DNA from: Paenibacillus sp. HWE-109
GTDB taxonomy: Bacteria > Bacillota > Bacilli > Paenibacillales > NBRC-103111
Direction of reading: 5' to 3'
DNA length: 64,000 nucleotides
Assembly: GCF_022163125.1 (NCBI RefSeq)
Contig: NZ_CP091881.1
Location: 5,456,001 to 5,520,000 of the forward strand
Of this stretch, positions 42,333 through 52,678 are shown piece by piece. The position numbers and the translations under genes are program-made. The number at the start of each line of letters is the position of its first letter. Positions within the stretch are counted from its first letter, which is position 1. The notes under the pieces were generated by a model. The model searched no databases and was not told where the DNA came from. It saw only the letters and a list, made by a program, of their open reading frames with translations.

Positions 42333-45300
42333 TCAGTTGATAAATTGCAGCGATAGCAGCATGCGCTTCAGAATTGCGGCAGCTTGTGCTCGCGTGGCTG
42401 GCTGATTAGGCGCGAAGGCATTGTCAGACACACCTTGAATGAGCCCGCCAACCAGTGCTTGCGAGACGGCTGCACGCGACCAGTCGCTGATAGCCATCCG
42501 GTCGGAGAAGCGATTTAATATCGCATTGTCAGCCTGGATTTCCTTGCCGCCTATCTGCATCGCCCGAATCATCATCGCTACCATTTGTTCGCGAGTAATG
42601 CTAGCGTTTGGCCGGAAGGTTCCGTCTTCATAGCCGTTGATCAAACCAGCTCGGTACGCCGTGCTCACAGCTCCGGCAAACCAGTCGCCAGGTTGTACGT
42701 CATGAAATCCATCCGTCTTCATTTCCATTAACCCCAGCGAACGAACGAGTATAGCCGCAAACTCTGCACGAGTGACTGTGAGCTCCGGAGCGAATTGCTG
42801 ATCGGTTTTCCCGTCTACAATCCATTTATTCGCCAGCAGTTCGATATCTGCTTTCGCCCAATGCCCTTGCAAATCGGTAAACGATTTCTCGGATTGAATG
42901 ACGGTATATACGCTATTGTGCGGCGAACGAATCGCAATCATGGAAGATCCGTTCTTCGTTGTAATTACCGCTGGCACGAAATGAATTTGGTTGTGCGAAT
43001 CCACCCATACCGCTGTCACCTTGCTGGAATCAACCGTCCACGTACCCAAGCTAATCGTACGGCTGACATATATGCCGCCGAAATCACTCTTTTCTTTGCC
43101 GTTGACCGTGATCGTGAACGCAATCGGGTTGGAGATCACTTGCTTTGCCTTCAAGTTATTCACCGCTGCATTCACATCGTCTCCGGCTTTACCGGATACT
43201 TTGGCAATGGAGATACTTATGGTTGAATCTTTAGGCATATCTTTAAACAGACTTGCAGGCAACTCATAATTTGCACCGTTCGCTTGAATCTGTATCACGG
43301 CGCTCCTGTGCTTGCTGATCATGTTCTGGATGGCATTGCCTGGCAGCTCCACGTTAACGGTAGGCTCACTATCCTTCACCTCCATGAAGACAATCGGAGC
43401 TGCCAATGCTCTCTCCAGCTTATCCGCATCAACAATGACTTTCGTTACCGTCCTTCCATCGGACGTTGTTTCCTTCGTCACCTTAGCATCCTTTTCAAGA
43501 TCAATAATGCCTGTTGAACCGACTGCAGGTGCTATCGCGCTGCCCGATCCCGATCCTGTTCCTGATCCCGTGCCTGAGCCACTGCCAGAACCCGAAGAAT
43601 CATGCAATGCCCTAAAGCTAACCGCCGTTCCATAATCACTTGTAGTTCCATCCGCGTCAACCGCTTGAACAGCAAAAGAGTATTCATTGCCTGGTGCCAA
43701 GCCAGTCAATTCATACGCAAGAACATTGCCAAGCGATGCAATCTCTGAGTAAGTGCTGCCTGTAACGCTATAAATTTTATAGCCGACTACTCCCCTGCTT
43801 GCTTCTGCTGCTGTCCATTGCAGCTTCGCTGATCTTGCCTGCACATCTGAAACGGTCATCCTAAATGTACTTGGCCATCTCAGCTGTGTGACGTTAATAG
43901 CAGCCAGTGCTTTATAGGTTGAGCCTGTAACGGTTCCTTGTACGCTAAAGCTTCCTACAGCTGCATATTGGGATGCATCCACGTTGTTCCAGAGCACACC
44001 CAGAATCCGCGTCGTACTGTCGCTATAAACTGCCGTGACTACCGTTGGCAATATAGGCGCGATGCCTACTCTTGTTGTTACGCTGATCGGGGCAATGCTT
44101 GCAATTTGCGCCTGATGATCCGGCGGAACTAGTTCTGTCGGTTGAGCCGGCGCCGAAATCATAAACTTGCGGGAATACGTATCCGTTCCCTTGGACCTTA
44201 CCGCTACTTTGGACAGATCGCTCACACTGCCCGGCAGCGTATAGCTTGTTGCGCCTGCCGGCAAGTCAGCAAGTACCGTTGTGTCATTATACACCTTGAA
44301 CCCTTCGCTCAAAGCATTAGAGTCCCACTTCAGAACTTTCGCGGAAACGCTGGCCTCAACCCTCAGATTCTGTGGAGGCGTTGGTGCATTAAACACTTGA
44401 ACTTGCGTAAGGCGCGGAGGTCCTGTAAGCTCCGTACCTGTATTATTTCCTGAAGAATTCTCCACCGTTACCTTGATATATCTTGAATGATAAGTTTTGC
44501 CAAGATCGATAGGATATGAACTATCAGCCGTATCCACCCCGCCGTTATTGTTGGCGGCAGCATACGTATACCCTTGGGCAGACCGTTTATCGACTTGGTT
44601 AAAGCTCACGGCATCAAAATCAGCAGCCGAAGTATGATTGGCCATATCATTTGATACATACACGGTTGCGCCTTTTAACCTGGTCGATTTTGCAAACAAT
44701 CGAATTTGGCTGAAATCCATGGCCTGACCAAGATCGATGACGAAGCTGCCTTTTCTCGCCCCATCGGTACCCAACCATGAATAATCTCCGATTTGATCCA
44801 AGCTGGTCACATTGTTTACAGCCCATAATGTCGGGTCTTGCAAGACGCCATTAGTCAGTTTGTTTGCATTCCCGTATTCATTCCCCGCTGCCGATTGCAT
44901 CTGGATCGAGTTGCCGGTTGCTGTCGGGCCTACGTTATACGCTTTTTTGTTTAGCGCAAGATTAACGGATGACAGACCTGACGCCACCTTGGTAATGGTG
45001 ATGTCGGAGAGTTGCAATTCCGCGTCGAATGCCGAATTATTGCCGCCATTGGAACTGCGGTAAATGCCCCACTTCGGTCGTTCGTATTGGTCAAAAGCAG
45101 CCGGAAATTCGGTCTCAAAGTTGCTGCCTTTTTCCGGTCTTCTCCACAAGTCCTTCGTACCGTCAACTGCGCCTTGATTCACAAACGCTTGATAGACATC
45201 CGGGATGTCAAAGTTGTAAACCTTGCCCGTGACCATATCCGTGATCTGAATGGTGAACCAGCCAGAATCCGAAATAAGCGCGTTAAGCTCCACTTGAATC

Positions 45301-48300
45301 CAGTGTCCATCGATTTCTTTTAACGGAATGCTCATTGCTGTCTTATCGCCGTCTGAACGGTTATGATTCAACACTAGATTCCTGCTGGTCGTTCCCGAAA
45401 TCGAGAAAGCGAGGAGATAGGCGCCGTTCTCGCCGCCGCTGTTGCCGCCCGGCAATGTATTAGCCTTCTGGGCATTCACAGCCTTCAACTGAAAAATATG
45501 TCTGAAGTTCGGTTGATTCCATTGGTTGCCGTCGCTAATTTTCCATTTCCATTGATAAGAAACCAGATCACCATTATAGGCAACCCAATCGTTGGTTGAA
45601 TCTTCACTTGGGCGAATTTCAACTCTTTGCCTGTCATTCAGCGCTGCTCCGCCAACCACATAGCCTTTATCCCAATCGAAAACCCCTTTATGGCCGTATT
45701 CGCCGTCGCGGACCTTATCCGCGAATTCATTATTCACGCCTCTGCCGTACTCAAAGAGTTTGAACACATTTTTGTTCAGAACGTTGTCCCACACGTTCGT
45801 CACATGGTCGTCAGCTGCTGTCGCACGAGGCTGATCGCCATAAAATAGATGATAAGCGTCTCTGATCCGCTTGGTCACTCCTTCTACAGGCTCGTCAGTC
45901 CCCATTGCTCCGCCCAAAATGTTATAGGGAGATACGCCTTCGATCGCGTTCATCTTGATTGTCTTGGAATTCGCGCCATTTCCGCGGGCGGTTACATCGA
46001 GTGCGAATAGGGATGGGCTTCCGTTGTTGAAATTGAATGTAAAATCATTTGTGCCCAGTGGCAATTTAGCTAAATAGGAGGTTGCAAATGTTACCGTACT
46101 GCCTGACAATGAGTAATCGATCGTTGGCCTTAGAGCGGTGCCGCCTTTGGTTATACTAGTAAGCGCCTGCCCGCCAGCAAGGTTGATCGTTGTAGCTATA
46201 AGTGCGACTTGATCCCACGTGCTGTAAGTATCCTTAGCAGGAACCAGTGCAGTTGTATTCTCTGCTGCTTCCTTGCCTGAGATCGTCAACCCGGATATCC
46301 CCATCAGCGATGCCGTTTCATCCGTCTTCTTATCGCGAGGGCCGACCAGTACCGTGTTGATCGCGACATACCGGGCTGTGAACGGATATAAGAATGTTTT
46401 GTTGTCAAAGCCCCATTGTTGTCCGTTGTAAGTGACATAGGACCACAAACCTTCCGTTTCTGTCCCTCCGGCAAGCGTCCAGCCATTTGCCTTCCAATCG
46501 TAGAGGTTCGCCGAATCTGCGGCTGTTGGCGCACTTGCCCAAGAACTGAGATTACTAGAGTAATACACCTCAAATCTGGTCGCATTACTTTGGATATTGG
46601 CAATCGTATTCGGTATTTCAAGGTGCATTTTATCAATCGTTTTTGGAGCGCCCAAGTCCAGGGTTAATGCCAAGGAGGATGGCGAATAACTGCCCATATA
46701 GACATTGGAGCTTGAATTACGCCAGTAACCACTGCCTCCTGATCGCAAAGCGTCTACGCCCGGATGAGTAGAATCTTCCGAACTTACTTTAAGGTTCTGG
46801 CCCGCTATTGGCGTAAACTGGGATGGGGATAACAGGTTGATCGAGGCTTTCCTATCGGATGGTTCTCCAAAGATATTGAATACGTTGCTGCGTATTCCAG
46901 CCCCCTTGCCGCTGCCAAGCGTATTATTAACATCGGAGACAAGCAGTACATATTGAGCTTCAACAGGTACGGCCAACTTGTGATCAACCTTTTGATTGTT
47001 GCTAAGTGGCGTCGTTTTCCCCGCTCCTGGTATTGTCAGCCAAGATGCTCCATGTGCAGTCTCCAGTGGTTTTTCCGTTCCAACCGCGCTGGTCGAGAAA
47101 TTATTGCCCTCCACAAGTTCATCATAAGCGGCTGCATCGTTGGTATAGTACACTTGATAATTTTTCAGATAGCTGCTGTTATTCGTCCATTCAATTTGAA
47201 TTTCATCAACATTAATTTTCTTCTCCAGTTTGACAGCCGCCCAATATTGATGATTGCCTGCGTCTGTCGTTATGAGAGAGCTGTTGGCCTGCCAGTATGT
47301 GGCTGCGTTGTTATCAATAAAAGATTCTCTGGTACTTCCTGTGCTTCCTTTGGAGACAACCTTGATCGCAGACCCTGGAGTCACTGCCCAGTTGCGATAA
47401 TTGGAAAGATTAACTTCAATATAAGGCCTGATGTTGTTAGTGTTCGTAATGCCTGAGCCGTTCAAGTCGCCATAAATCTTGTATTTTCCCATGATATCAG
47501 GCTTATAGCCGTCCGAGCTCCATGTTACGTTCATCTTTTCAATATTCCCCGTACTCATGGTTACATCAAGCTGTGAAGGCAATGCTAATTGACTAAAAGA
47601 TGTACCTTGGGAAGCCGAAATTTCGTTCGGTCTTGCCCACGCCACAATATCCCTAGGCTGTGCATTAGGGTTCCAGCCATTAGGAAATACATAACTGTTC
47701 TTATCTCTTTTGATTAAGTATACATCCGACAGATACATGGTTGACGCTTGGAATTCGTCTGCATAGGCCGCGTCTCCGACGCCGTTATACATCCCATGGT
47801 AAAGGCCCCATTTGGATCGATTCTGCTGGCCCGCTTCTGTAGGCAGGTCAACTCTTTCAAGTCTTCCGGTAGTCGGATTCGCTGCTTCTGGGCGTCTGTA
47901 TGTTTCGGCCGTCATCCCGCCTTCGAACAGCACATCACCTGTTGCAAGATCAACAAGCTTGCCATACATATACCCTTTATCAGCTGTCAAAATTGTGACT
48001 TGCAGATCTAGCCAGCGGTCCACCACTTTGTCAAAGGGAATTGTGAACAAAGGCTTGATCCGATCCGCATAGTTGGCATCCGGATTATTCCTGAATTCAA
48101 GTTGGCCCTTGCCTTCACTTGAAACAAGCGTAAGCGTAGCCACTGGCTGACCAGCTGCATTGCCCGCTACTTCTTTCAATTGAAAAATGTGCCAAAACCG
48201 ATGCGGGTCAATAAAATCACCAGCATGCTTGTCACCCACATCCTGCTGGAACTTTAAGGTTTCCGACGGTAGCATAAGTCTCCAGTGATGGGTCATAATA

Positions 48301-49247
48301 TCGCCGCCCACGCTATTGGCATCACGATTGGCTGCGTCTGTGTTGCTTTTAATTTCCAGCCGCTGACGGTCGCTGCCCACCGCGCCACGATCACCGTCGT
48401 CCCGGCTCACGCCATTTTGATCAACAAAAGGCTTGAATTCATGAAAGCGCAAAATATCTGAATTGAGTTTGTCGGTGCCGGGAACATGGGCGATCCCATA
48501 TTTTGCAAGCGCATCCGCATCCTCTTTGCCTATGGTCTGCAAATACATGTTGTCTCCAAGCCATGATTCCTTAACGGTCGAAGCCGCAGGGTAGTCTCCT
48601 GAGCGGTCATAGACGGAGTCCGACCATGCTTTCCCGCTGTAGGATGAGGGAACACCCGGGCCCTCTATAGAACTTGTCGTGCTGCCGTTGCCGATTCTGG
48701 ATGCGCCCATAACATCCCATACATCTTCCCCCGCCCGAATATTGAGCGGTATATAGGTTTCGTTAGCTCCTACAGCACCTGCGATAGGGGGTAATTGGCT
48801 TTCTACCGTAACCGTAATCGAATATTTCCGGCTATTGCTGCTGTCATTCTTATCTGTGACGACCAGATCATACAACGTAGTTCCGTTCGTTGAGAATTGA
48901 TCCATTTTGGCATCACCCTTGTTGATGCCGCTGGCCGCAAACGAAATCGCTGTGGTTCCATTACTTCTGTAAAGTGCTGCCGTAGCGTCTAGACTTGTGG
49001 TTACATTCAGCATTTGGTATAAGGTGCCGTAGGGCAATGATATGCCAATGCTTGCATTTTGAAGATCAACTACTGCATTAGCCGGCTTGTTCACTTTTAT
49101 TTCCAGCAAGCCTAAGCTGTCTCCCGTCACGGCGAGCGCCGTTGCTGTAGGAATGACACTACTCATAAGCGAAAGCACCAGTGCAAATGAAAGAAAAGAA
49201 CTTACAGCCTTTTTTAGAACTTGTTGTTTATACATCATTAAAAACAT
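42333..49247 (-). CDS. Giant S-layer-anchored multidomain polysaccharide-active protein
   Basis: 2304 residues from the ATG at 49247 (AGGAGGCTCGAAG before it); seven upstream codons lack a start signal. Signal peptide at about 5-38 (SSFLSFALVLSLMSSVIPTA). Order: beta-sandwich (45-155); jelly roll 1 (170-545) with DRQRLEIKS and SKWGLYHGMYN; Ig-like (550-620); two discoidin-like domains (625-1000); X2-like (1010-1100); jelly roll 2 (1110-1465) with DRQRVEIRP, FRHIFQLKAV and RPKWGIYRSS; discoidin-like (1470-1640); Ig-like and fibronectin III (1735-1905); a Gly/Ser/Thr linker; a conserved beta domain; and three SLH domains (2115-2304; DLQGHWAKADIELL, FHDVQPGDWFAGAVSTAYRA). The jelly rolls resemble heparinase-I/alginate-lyase-like concanavalin folds. 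It is held on the cell wall by SLH domains and probably cuts or binds a uronic glycan before import. Confidence 0.9.
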   Translation of the reverse strand: MFLMMYKQQVLKKAVSSFLSFALVLSLMSSVIPTATALAVTGDSLGLLEIKVNKPANAVVDLQNASIGISLPYGTLYQMLNVTTSLDATAALYRSNGTTAISFAASGINKGDAKMDQFSTNGTTLYDLVVTDKNDSSNSRKYSITVTVESQLPPIAGAVGANETYIPLNIRAGEDVWDVMGASRIGNGSTTSSIEGPGVPSSYSGKAWSDSVYDRSGDYPAASTVKESWLGDNMYLQTIGKEDADALAKYGIAHVPGTDKLNSDILRFHEFKPFVDQNGVSRDDGDRGAVGSDRQRLEIKSNTDAANRDANSVGGDIMTHHWRLMLPSETLKFQQDVGDKHAGDFIDPHRFWHIFQLKEVAGNAAGQPVATLTLVSSEGKGQLEFRNNPDANYADRIKPLFTIPFDKVVDRWLDLQVTILTADKGYMYGKLVDLATGDVLFEGGMTAETYRRPEAANPTTGRLERVDLPTEAGQQNRSKWGLYHGMYNGVGDAAYADEFQASTMYLSDVYLIKRDKNSYVFPNGWNPNAQPRDIVAWARPNEISASQGTSFSQLALPSQLDVTMSTGNIEKMNVTWSSDGYKPDIMGKYKIYGDLNGSGITNTNNIRPYIEVNLSNYRNWAVTPGSAIKVVSKGSTGSTRESFIDNNAATYWQANSSLITTDAGNHQYWAAVKLEKKINVDEIQIEWTNNSSYLKNYQVYYTNDAAAYDELVEGNNFSTSAVGTEKPLETAHGASWLTIPGAGKTTPLSNNQKVDHKLAVPVEAQYVLLVSDVNNTLGSGKGAGIRSNVFNIFGEPSDRKASINLLSPSQFTPIAGQNLKVSSEDSTHPGVDALRSGGSGYWRNSSSNVYMGSYSPSSLALTLDLGAPKTIDKMHLEIPNTIANIQSNATRFEVYYSSNLSSWASAPTAADSANLYDWKANGWTLAGGTETEGLWSYVTYNGQQWGFDNKTFLYPFTARYVAINTVLVGPRDKKTDETASLMGISGLTISGKEAAENTTALVPAKDTYSTWDQVALIATTINLAGGQALTSITKGGTALRPTIDYSLSGSTVTFATSYLAKLPLGTNDFTFNFNNGSPSLFALDVTARGNGANSKTIKMNAIEGVSPYNILGGAMGTDEPVEGVTKRIRDAYHLFYGDQPRATAADDHVTNVWDNVLNKNVFKLFEYGRGVNNEFADKVRDGEYGHKGVFDWDKGYVVGGAALNDRQRVEIRPSEDSTNDWVAYNGDLVSYQWKWKISDGNQWNQPNFRHIFQLKAVNAQKANTLPGGNSGGENGAYLLAFSISGTTSRNLVLNHNRSDGDKTAMSIPLKEIDGHWIQVELNALISDSGWFTIQITDMVTGKVYNFDIPDVYQAFVNQGAVDGTKDLWRRPEKGSNFETEFPAAFDQYERPKWGIYRSSNGGNNSAFDAELQLSDITITKVASGLSSVNLALNKKAYNVGPTATGNSIQMQSAAGNEYGNANKLTNGVLQDPTLWAVNNVTSLDQIGDYSWLGTDGARKGSFVIDLGQAMDFSQIRLFAKSTRLKGATVYVSNDMANHTSAADFDAVSFNQVDKRSAQGYTYAAANNNGGVDTADSSYPIDLGKTYHSRYIKVTVENSSGNNTGTELTGPPRLTQVQVFNAPTPPQNLRVEASVSAKVLKWDSNALSEGFKVYNDTTVLADLPAGATSYTLPGSVSDLSKVAVRSKGTDTYSRKFMISAPAQPTELVPPDHQAQIASIAPISVTTRVGIAPILPTVVTAVYSDSTTRILGVLWNNVDASQYAAVGSFSVQGTVTGSTYKALAAINVTQLRWPSTFRMTVSDVQARSAKLQWTAAEASRGVVGYKIYSVTGSTYSEIASLGNVLAYELTGLAPGNEYSFAVQAVDADGTTSDYGTAVSFRALHDSSGSGSGSGTGSGTGSGSGSAIAPAVGSTGIIDLEKDAKVTKETTSDGRTVTKVIVDADKLERALAAPIVFMEVKDSEPTVNVELPGNAIQNMISKHRSAVIQIQANGANYELPASLFKDMPKDSTISISIAKVSGKAGDDVNAAVNNLKAKQVISNPIAFTITVNGKEKSDFGGIYVSRTISLGTWTVDSSKVTAVWVDSHNQIHFVPAVITTKNGSSMIAIRSPHNSVYTVIQSEKSFTDLQGHWAKADIELLANKWIVDGKTDQQFAPELTVTRAEFAAILVRSLGLMEMKTDGFHDVQPGDWFAGAVSTAYRAGLINGYEDGTFRPNASITREQMVAMMIRAMQIGGKEIQADNAILNRFSDRMAISDWSRAAVSQALVGGLIQGVSDNAFAPNQPATRAQAAAILKRMLLSLQFIN

Positions 49248-49480
49248 CTTCGAGCCTCCTTGAGTCAACTACTGCTAATTTAAATGAGGGAGTCAAGACA
49301 TCAGCTGCTAATCGCGTGGCAATCACAATGAATGCGCTACCAAAAATGCTGGTCATTGCATCTTTTCCCAATCTTATGTCTACGATCCTCTCCTTCCTGC
49401 CCTTAGTTTAATTAGTGTAAAGCACATGCTTGTTTCCGCGGATGGAAAAATTTATGGTGGCATGGTTTTTTTTAACATAT

Positions 49481-49516
49481 AAAAAAGCTACCCTGCTGAT
49501 GAGAGGTAGCTTGCTT
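49481..49516 (-). terminator. Terminator of the nine-gene galactosidase/transporter operon
   Basis: AAGCTACC (49485-49492) and GGTAGCTT (49505-49512) pair over a 12-base loop, with an A-run on the plus side that becomes a T-run after the stem on minus. The 233-bp gap to the S-layer gene start should hold that gene's own promoter; a GGTGGCATGG motif lies at 49457-49466. Confidence 0.8.
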
Positions 49517-49542
49517 ATATGGCGGCTTGCGAATATCAGGAT

Positions 49543-50412
49543 TCAGGATTTGACGGATCCAACCATCATCCCTTGAATGAAATGCCTTTGCAGGAACGGA
49601 TACACAAGCAGGATTGGAATCGTCGCGATGACAATAACCGCCATCTTGATCCCTTCTGGAGAAAGCAAGAGCATTAATTCCGAAGAAACATCCGACTGGC
49701 CAAATTGGTCTGTGAATACAATTTCTCTTAAACGTACCTGCAGCGGTATCCAATTACGATGATCGATATAGAAGACAGCCTCCGCATACCGATTCCAATG
49801 ACCTACTGCATACATGATCCCCATTGTGGCCAAAGCGGGCTTAGAAAGCGGCAGCACAATATTCCACAAAATACGGAACTCTCCGCATCCGTCAATTCTA
49901 GCTGAATCGAGCAGCTCCGATGGCAGGTTGAGGAAAAAGGATCGCATGACGAATAAATTGAATGCGCTAATCGCCATAGGGAGCATCAACGCCCACAGCG
50001 TATTGAGCAGCCCCAACTGTTTGACCAGCAAATAATTAGGAATTAGCGGAGCGCTGAAAATAAGTGTAAACAAGATCATCAACAGAATGGATTTACGGAA
50101 CAAATATTCCGGTCTGGATAACGAGTAGGCCAGTGTTGTTGTCATGAACAGATTGATGAATGTTCCAAATACCGTGATGATAACACTATTGCGGAACCCA
50201 ATCCAGATCGTCGGGTCCTGCAAAATAAGCTTGTAGCTTCCAAGTGTAAAGCCGACCGGCCAGAATGAGACCTCCCCTCCGTTAATCGCAACGTTATCGC
50301 TTAAAGATTGCGCAATAATATGGATAAGAGGCAGCACCATACTCAAGCCAATAGCGGCTAACAAAATGATGTTAAACAGATTAAACATTTTATGACCTTT
50401 TGTCATAATCAT
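49543..50412 (-). CDS. ABC transporter permease, YtcP/LplC type
   Basis: 289 residues, six hydrophobic segments. ATPase-contact loop SELLDSARIDGCGEFRILWN followed by IVLPLSKPALATMGIMYAVG; the C-terminus FLQRHFIQGMMVGSVKS is typical. Twenty-seven bp after the LplB-type gene and last in the operon, before a terminator. The partner binding protein is probably the separate lipoprotein at 40326-41903. Confidence 0.95.
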   Translation of the reverse strand: MIMTKGHKMFNLFNIILLAAIGLSMVLPLIHIIAQSLSDNVAINGGEVSFWPVGFTLGSYKLILQDPTIWIGFRNSVIITVFGTFINLFMTTTLAYSLSRPEYLFRKSILLMILFTLIFSAPLIPNYLLVKQLGLLNTLWALMLPMAISAFNLFVMRSFFLNLPSELLDSARIDGCGEFRILWNIVLPLSKPALATMGIMYAVGHWNRYAEAVFYIDHRNWIPLQVRLREIVFTDQFGQSDVSSELMLLLSPEGIKMAVIVIATIPILLVYPFLQRHFIQGMMVGSVKS

Positions 50413-50439
50413 ACTGATATACCTACTTTCCCTTCTGCA

Positions 50440-51396
50440 TCAATACAAGCCTTCACCGGTCATCTTTTTACTGAACGTGTTGCTGAGCATGATTAAGGCA
50501 AGACCTACAACCGATTTGAACAGCCCGATAGCTGTTGTGTAGCTGTACTGGCGATCCACAAGGCCTGCCCGATATACGAACGTATCGATGATTTCCCCAT
50601 TTTCACTGTTGAGCGGGTTCAGAAATACGAAGACGCGTTCGAAGCCGAAATCGAGAAAATTACCGATATGCAGCAGGAACAAAATAACAATGGTTGGCAA
50701 AATACTTGGAATTGTGATGGAAAACACTTGTCGAATTCGACTTGCTCCATCAATCTGTGCAGCTTCATATAGATCGGGATTAATTCCTGCAATAGCAGCC
50801 AAATAGATGATCGTCCCCCAACCGCTATCCTTCCATATCCCGGACCCGATCAGAATCGTCCGAATGTAACTATTTTCTCCCATGAAATAAATCGAATCGA
50901 TGCCGAATAAACCAAGCAAGTGATTGACGATTCCCGTTGAAGGCGATAATACGCCTACAACAACCCCGCCTACGATGACCCAGGACAGAAAATGAGGCAT
51001 ATAGACTACGGTTTGGACAATTCGCTTGTAGGCCATGACCCGTAATTCATTGATGAGCAGGGCCAGTATAATCGGAATCGGAAAAGCGAAAAACAAATCG
51101 TAGAATCCGATCAAAATGGTATTTTTTAAAATCTGCAGAAAATCCGCATACGCGAACATTCGCTGGAAATTATCAAAGCCGACCCAAGGGCTTCCTTTTA
51201 TCCCTTTGAAAATGTTGTAGTTTTGAAAAGCGATAACCGAACCCATCAACGGGATATATTTAAAAAGTAGAAAGTAAATGATACCGGGTATTGAAATCAC
51301 GTAAATCGGCCAATTTTTTCGGATAAAGGCCCATTTCTGACTCCGCGATGAGAAATCGTAAACCATTCGATCGGATGGCTGAATTTTACTGGCCAT
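50440..51396 (-). CDS. ABC transporter permease, LplB type
   Basis: 318 residues, six predicted helices. YFLLFKYIPLMGSVIAFQNY and WVGFDNFQRMFAYADFLQIL at the N-terminal end, and the contact loop YEAAQIDGASRIRQVFSITI. The ATG has GGGGAGAAGAAC before it. It lies 41 bp after the uronate-isomerase-like gene and upstream of the YtcP-type partner. No ATPase gene is nearby. Confidence 0.95.
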   Translation of the reverse strand: MASKIQPSDRMVYDFSSRSQKWAFIRKNWPIYVISIPGIIYFLLFKYIPLMGSVIAFQNYNIFKGIKGSPWVGFDNFQRMFAYADFLQILKNTILIGFYDLFFAFPIPIILALLINELRVMAYKRIVQTVVYMPHFLSWVIVGGVVVGVLSPSTGIVNHLLGLFGIDSIYFMGENSYIRTILIGSGIWKDSGWGTIIYLAAIAGINPDLYEAAQIDGASRIRQVFSITIPSILPTIVILFLLHIGNFLDFGFERVFVFLNPLNSENGEIIDTFVYRAGLVDRQYSYTTAIGLFKSVVGLALIMLSNTFSKKMTGEGLY

Positions 51397-51437
51397 GTTC
51401 TTCTCCCCTTCATGCCTGCTGCATTACATATACTTTG

Positions 51438-52637
51438 TTAATCCTGAATGCCATAACGCTTCGCAGCACTTTGATACAGCCACTCCTCCGCTATGCGAAA
51501 GGCCGTCTCCTGATCAATCCAACCGGCTTCGATTTGGTTCCACAGGAATTCTGCCACCAACCGTTTAATAACCAAAATTTTGCCATAGCTCCACTCGATC
51601 GAGCGGGCATCCGACACAATAAGCGAGCTTTTGATGGCAGGCAGCGCTTCTAGCCGGTATTGCATGCTGTCCCGATACGTACTCGCCCGGAAGTTAAACC
51701 ACCAATGTCCCCCCACATGAACATTCGGGAAATTCCATGCCGCTTGCACGATATCCAAATTGTTAAGCTCGGTAGCTACTACAAGTTCGAACGGACAAGC
51801 ATAAGCTTCAAATAAGGCAGACAGCTTCAGAATACGCGACGGGTCATTCGCCGGAATGGCGGTTCCGCACCATGAGCGTTCAACCCCGAGGAATAATTGA
51901 ATGAACAATCCTCTTGCTTCAGCGGCCGCACATACTTCATGCAGAAGCATCATTAGGATCTCATCTCTCGTACTGCCTTGCCCAATGACAACCTTGCGGT
52001 TAGCACAGGCTTCATATCTCGGCAGCGTAGTCATGATGCCCCTACAGCCGTCTGCCTTGTACGTGTCCAACAATTGCCCCAGCTTCTCACGTGTTTGCAC
52101 AAATACGGCGGCCGGGTCCTGCGATAATTCGATCTCCTTGACCCAACTTCCCAATTTCCCATCAATCCGCGGGATAAGAATGGCATTGTGTTTCATTCCT
52201 TGGAATTCCGCATGCTCTGGTATATTCACTACGAACCTGCGGGCTTGCATTCGATCAGCTACCTCTTGTGCCCAGCCGGTACTTTGTGCTGATTTCTTAA
52301 CGGCCCTATCAGCTTCCCGCACAGAGGCAGCATCCCTGATCACAATACCGTATAAATCTTTGAAAATTTGTGTGAATGCTATGTTCATCAAGGTATTTCT
52401 TGTTCCATGATAAGCTTCCAAAAATGCTGCTATCCGCAAGTCCTCCGGAAGTTCCATAGCGTCTGCGGGATAACCTGCAGCCTGCATCTCGCGAAATAAC
52501 CAGAAGTAATGAGCAATCTCCCAAAAGTCCCTAGCACCGAGGCGCTCCCCTACTAAGTGGGTATGGGTATCCAAAACAGGCAGCCGCATCATATACTCTG
52601 TAAATTCTTCTCTACTGGCATCCAATCCAATACTCAT
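51438..52637 (-). CDS. Divergent uronate-isomerase-like amidohydrolase-superfamily protein
   Basis: 399 residues, with GGAGGGATAGGA before the ATG. The N-terminal metal motif HxH lies in VLDTHTHLVGERLG, followed by ARDFWEIAHYFWLFREMQAA as in UxaC (glucuronate isomerase). The C-terminal segment VHVGGHWWFNFRASTYRDSM, SSLIVSDARSIEWSYG and then KILVIKRLVAEFLW parallels the UxaC WWF-N ... TDSRSF ... RHEYFRR region, but the final arginines differ. UxaC proteins are usually about 465 residues, so this is a shorter paralogue with unverified substrate. It follows an aldo/keto reductase gene by 41 bp. The pair could process a uronic or keto sugar released by the galactosidases. Confidence 0.75.
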   Translation of the reverse strand: MSIGLDASREEFTEYMMRLPVLDTHTHLVGERLGARDFWEIAHYFWLFREMQAAGYPADAMELPEDLRIAAFLEAYHGTRNTLMNIAFTQIFKDLYGIVIRDAASVREADRAVKKSAQSTGWAQEVADRMQARRFVVNIPEHAEFQGMKHNAILIPRIDGKLGSWVKEIELSQDPAAVFVQTREKLGQLLDTYKADGCRGIMTTLPRYEACANRKVVIGQGSTRDEILMMLLHEVCAAAEARGLFIQLFLGVERSWCGTAIPANDPSRILKLSALFEAYACPFELVVATELNNLDIVQAAWNFPNVHVGGHWWFNFRASTYRDSMQYRLEALPAIKSSLIVSDARSIEWSYGKILVIKRLVAEFLWNQIEAGWIDQETAFRIAEEWLYQSAAKRYGIQD

Positions 52638-52678
52638 TCCTATCCCTCCTCTTCCATGAGTGTCTTGGCACGCAACTG

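Noticed and set aside
44951..45166. Many short ORFs on both strands inside 42333-49247
   Set aside because: They are shadows of the continuous 2304-residue frame.
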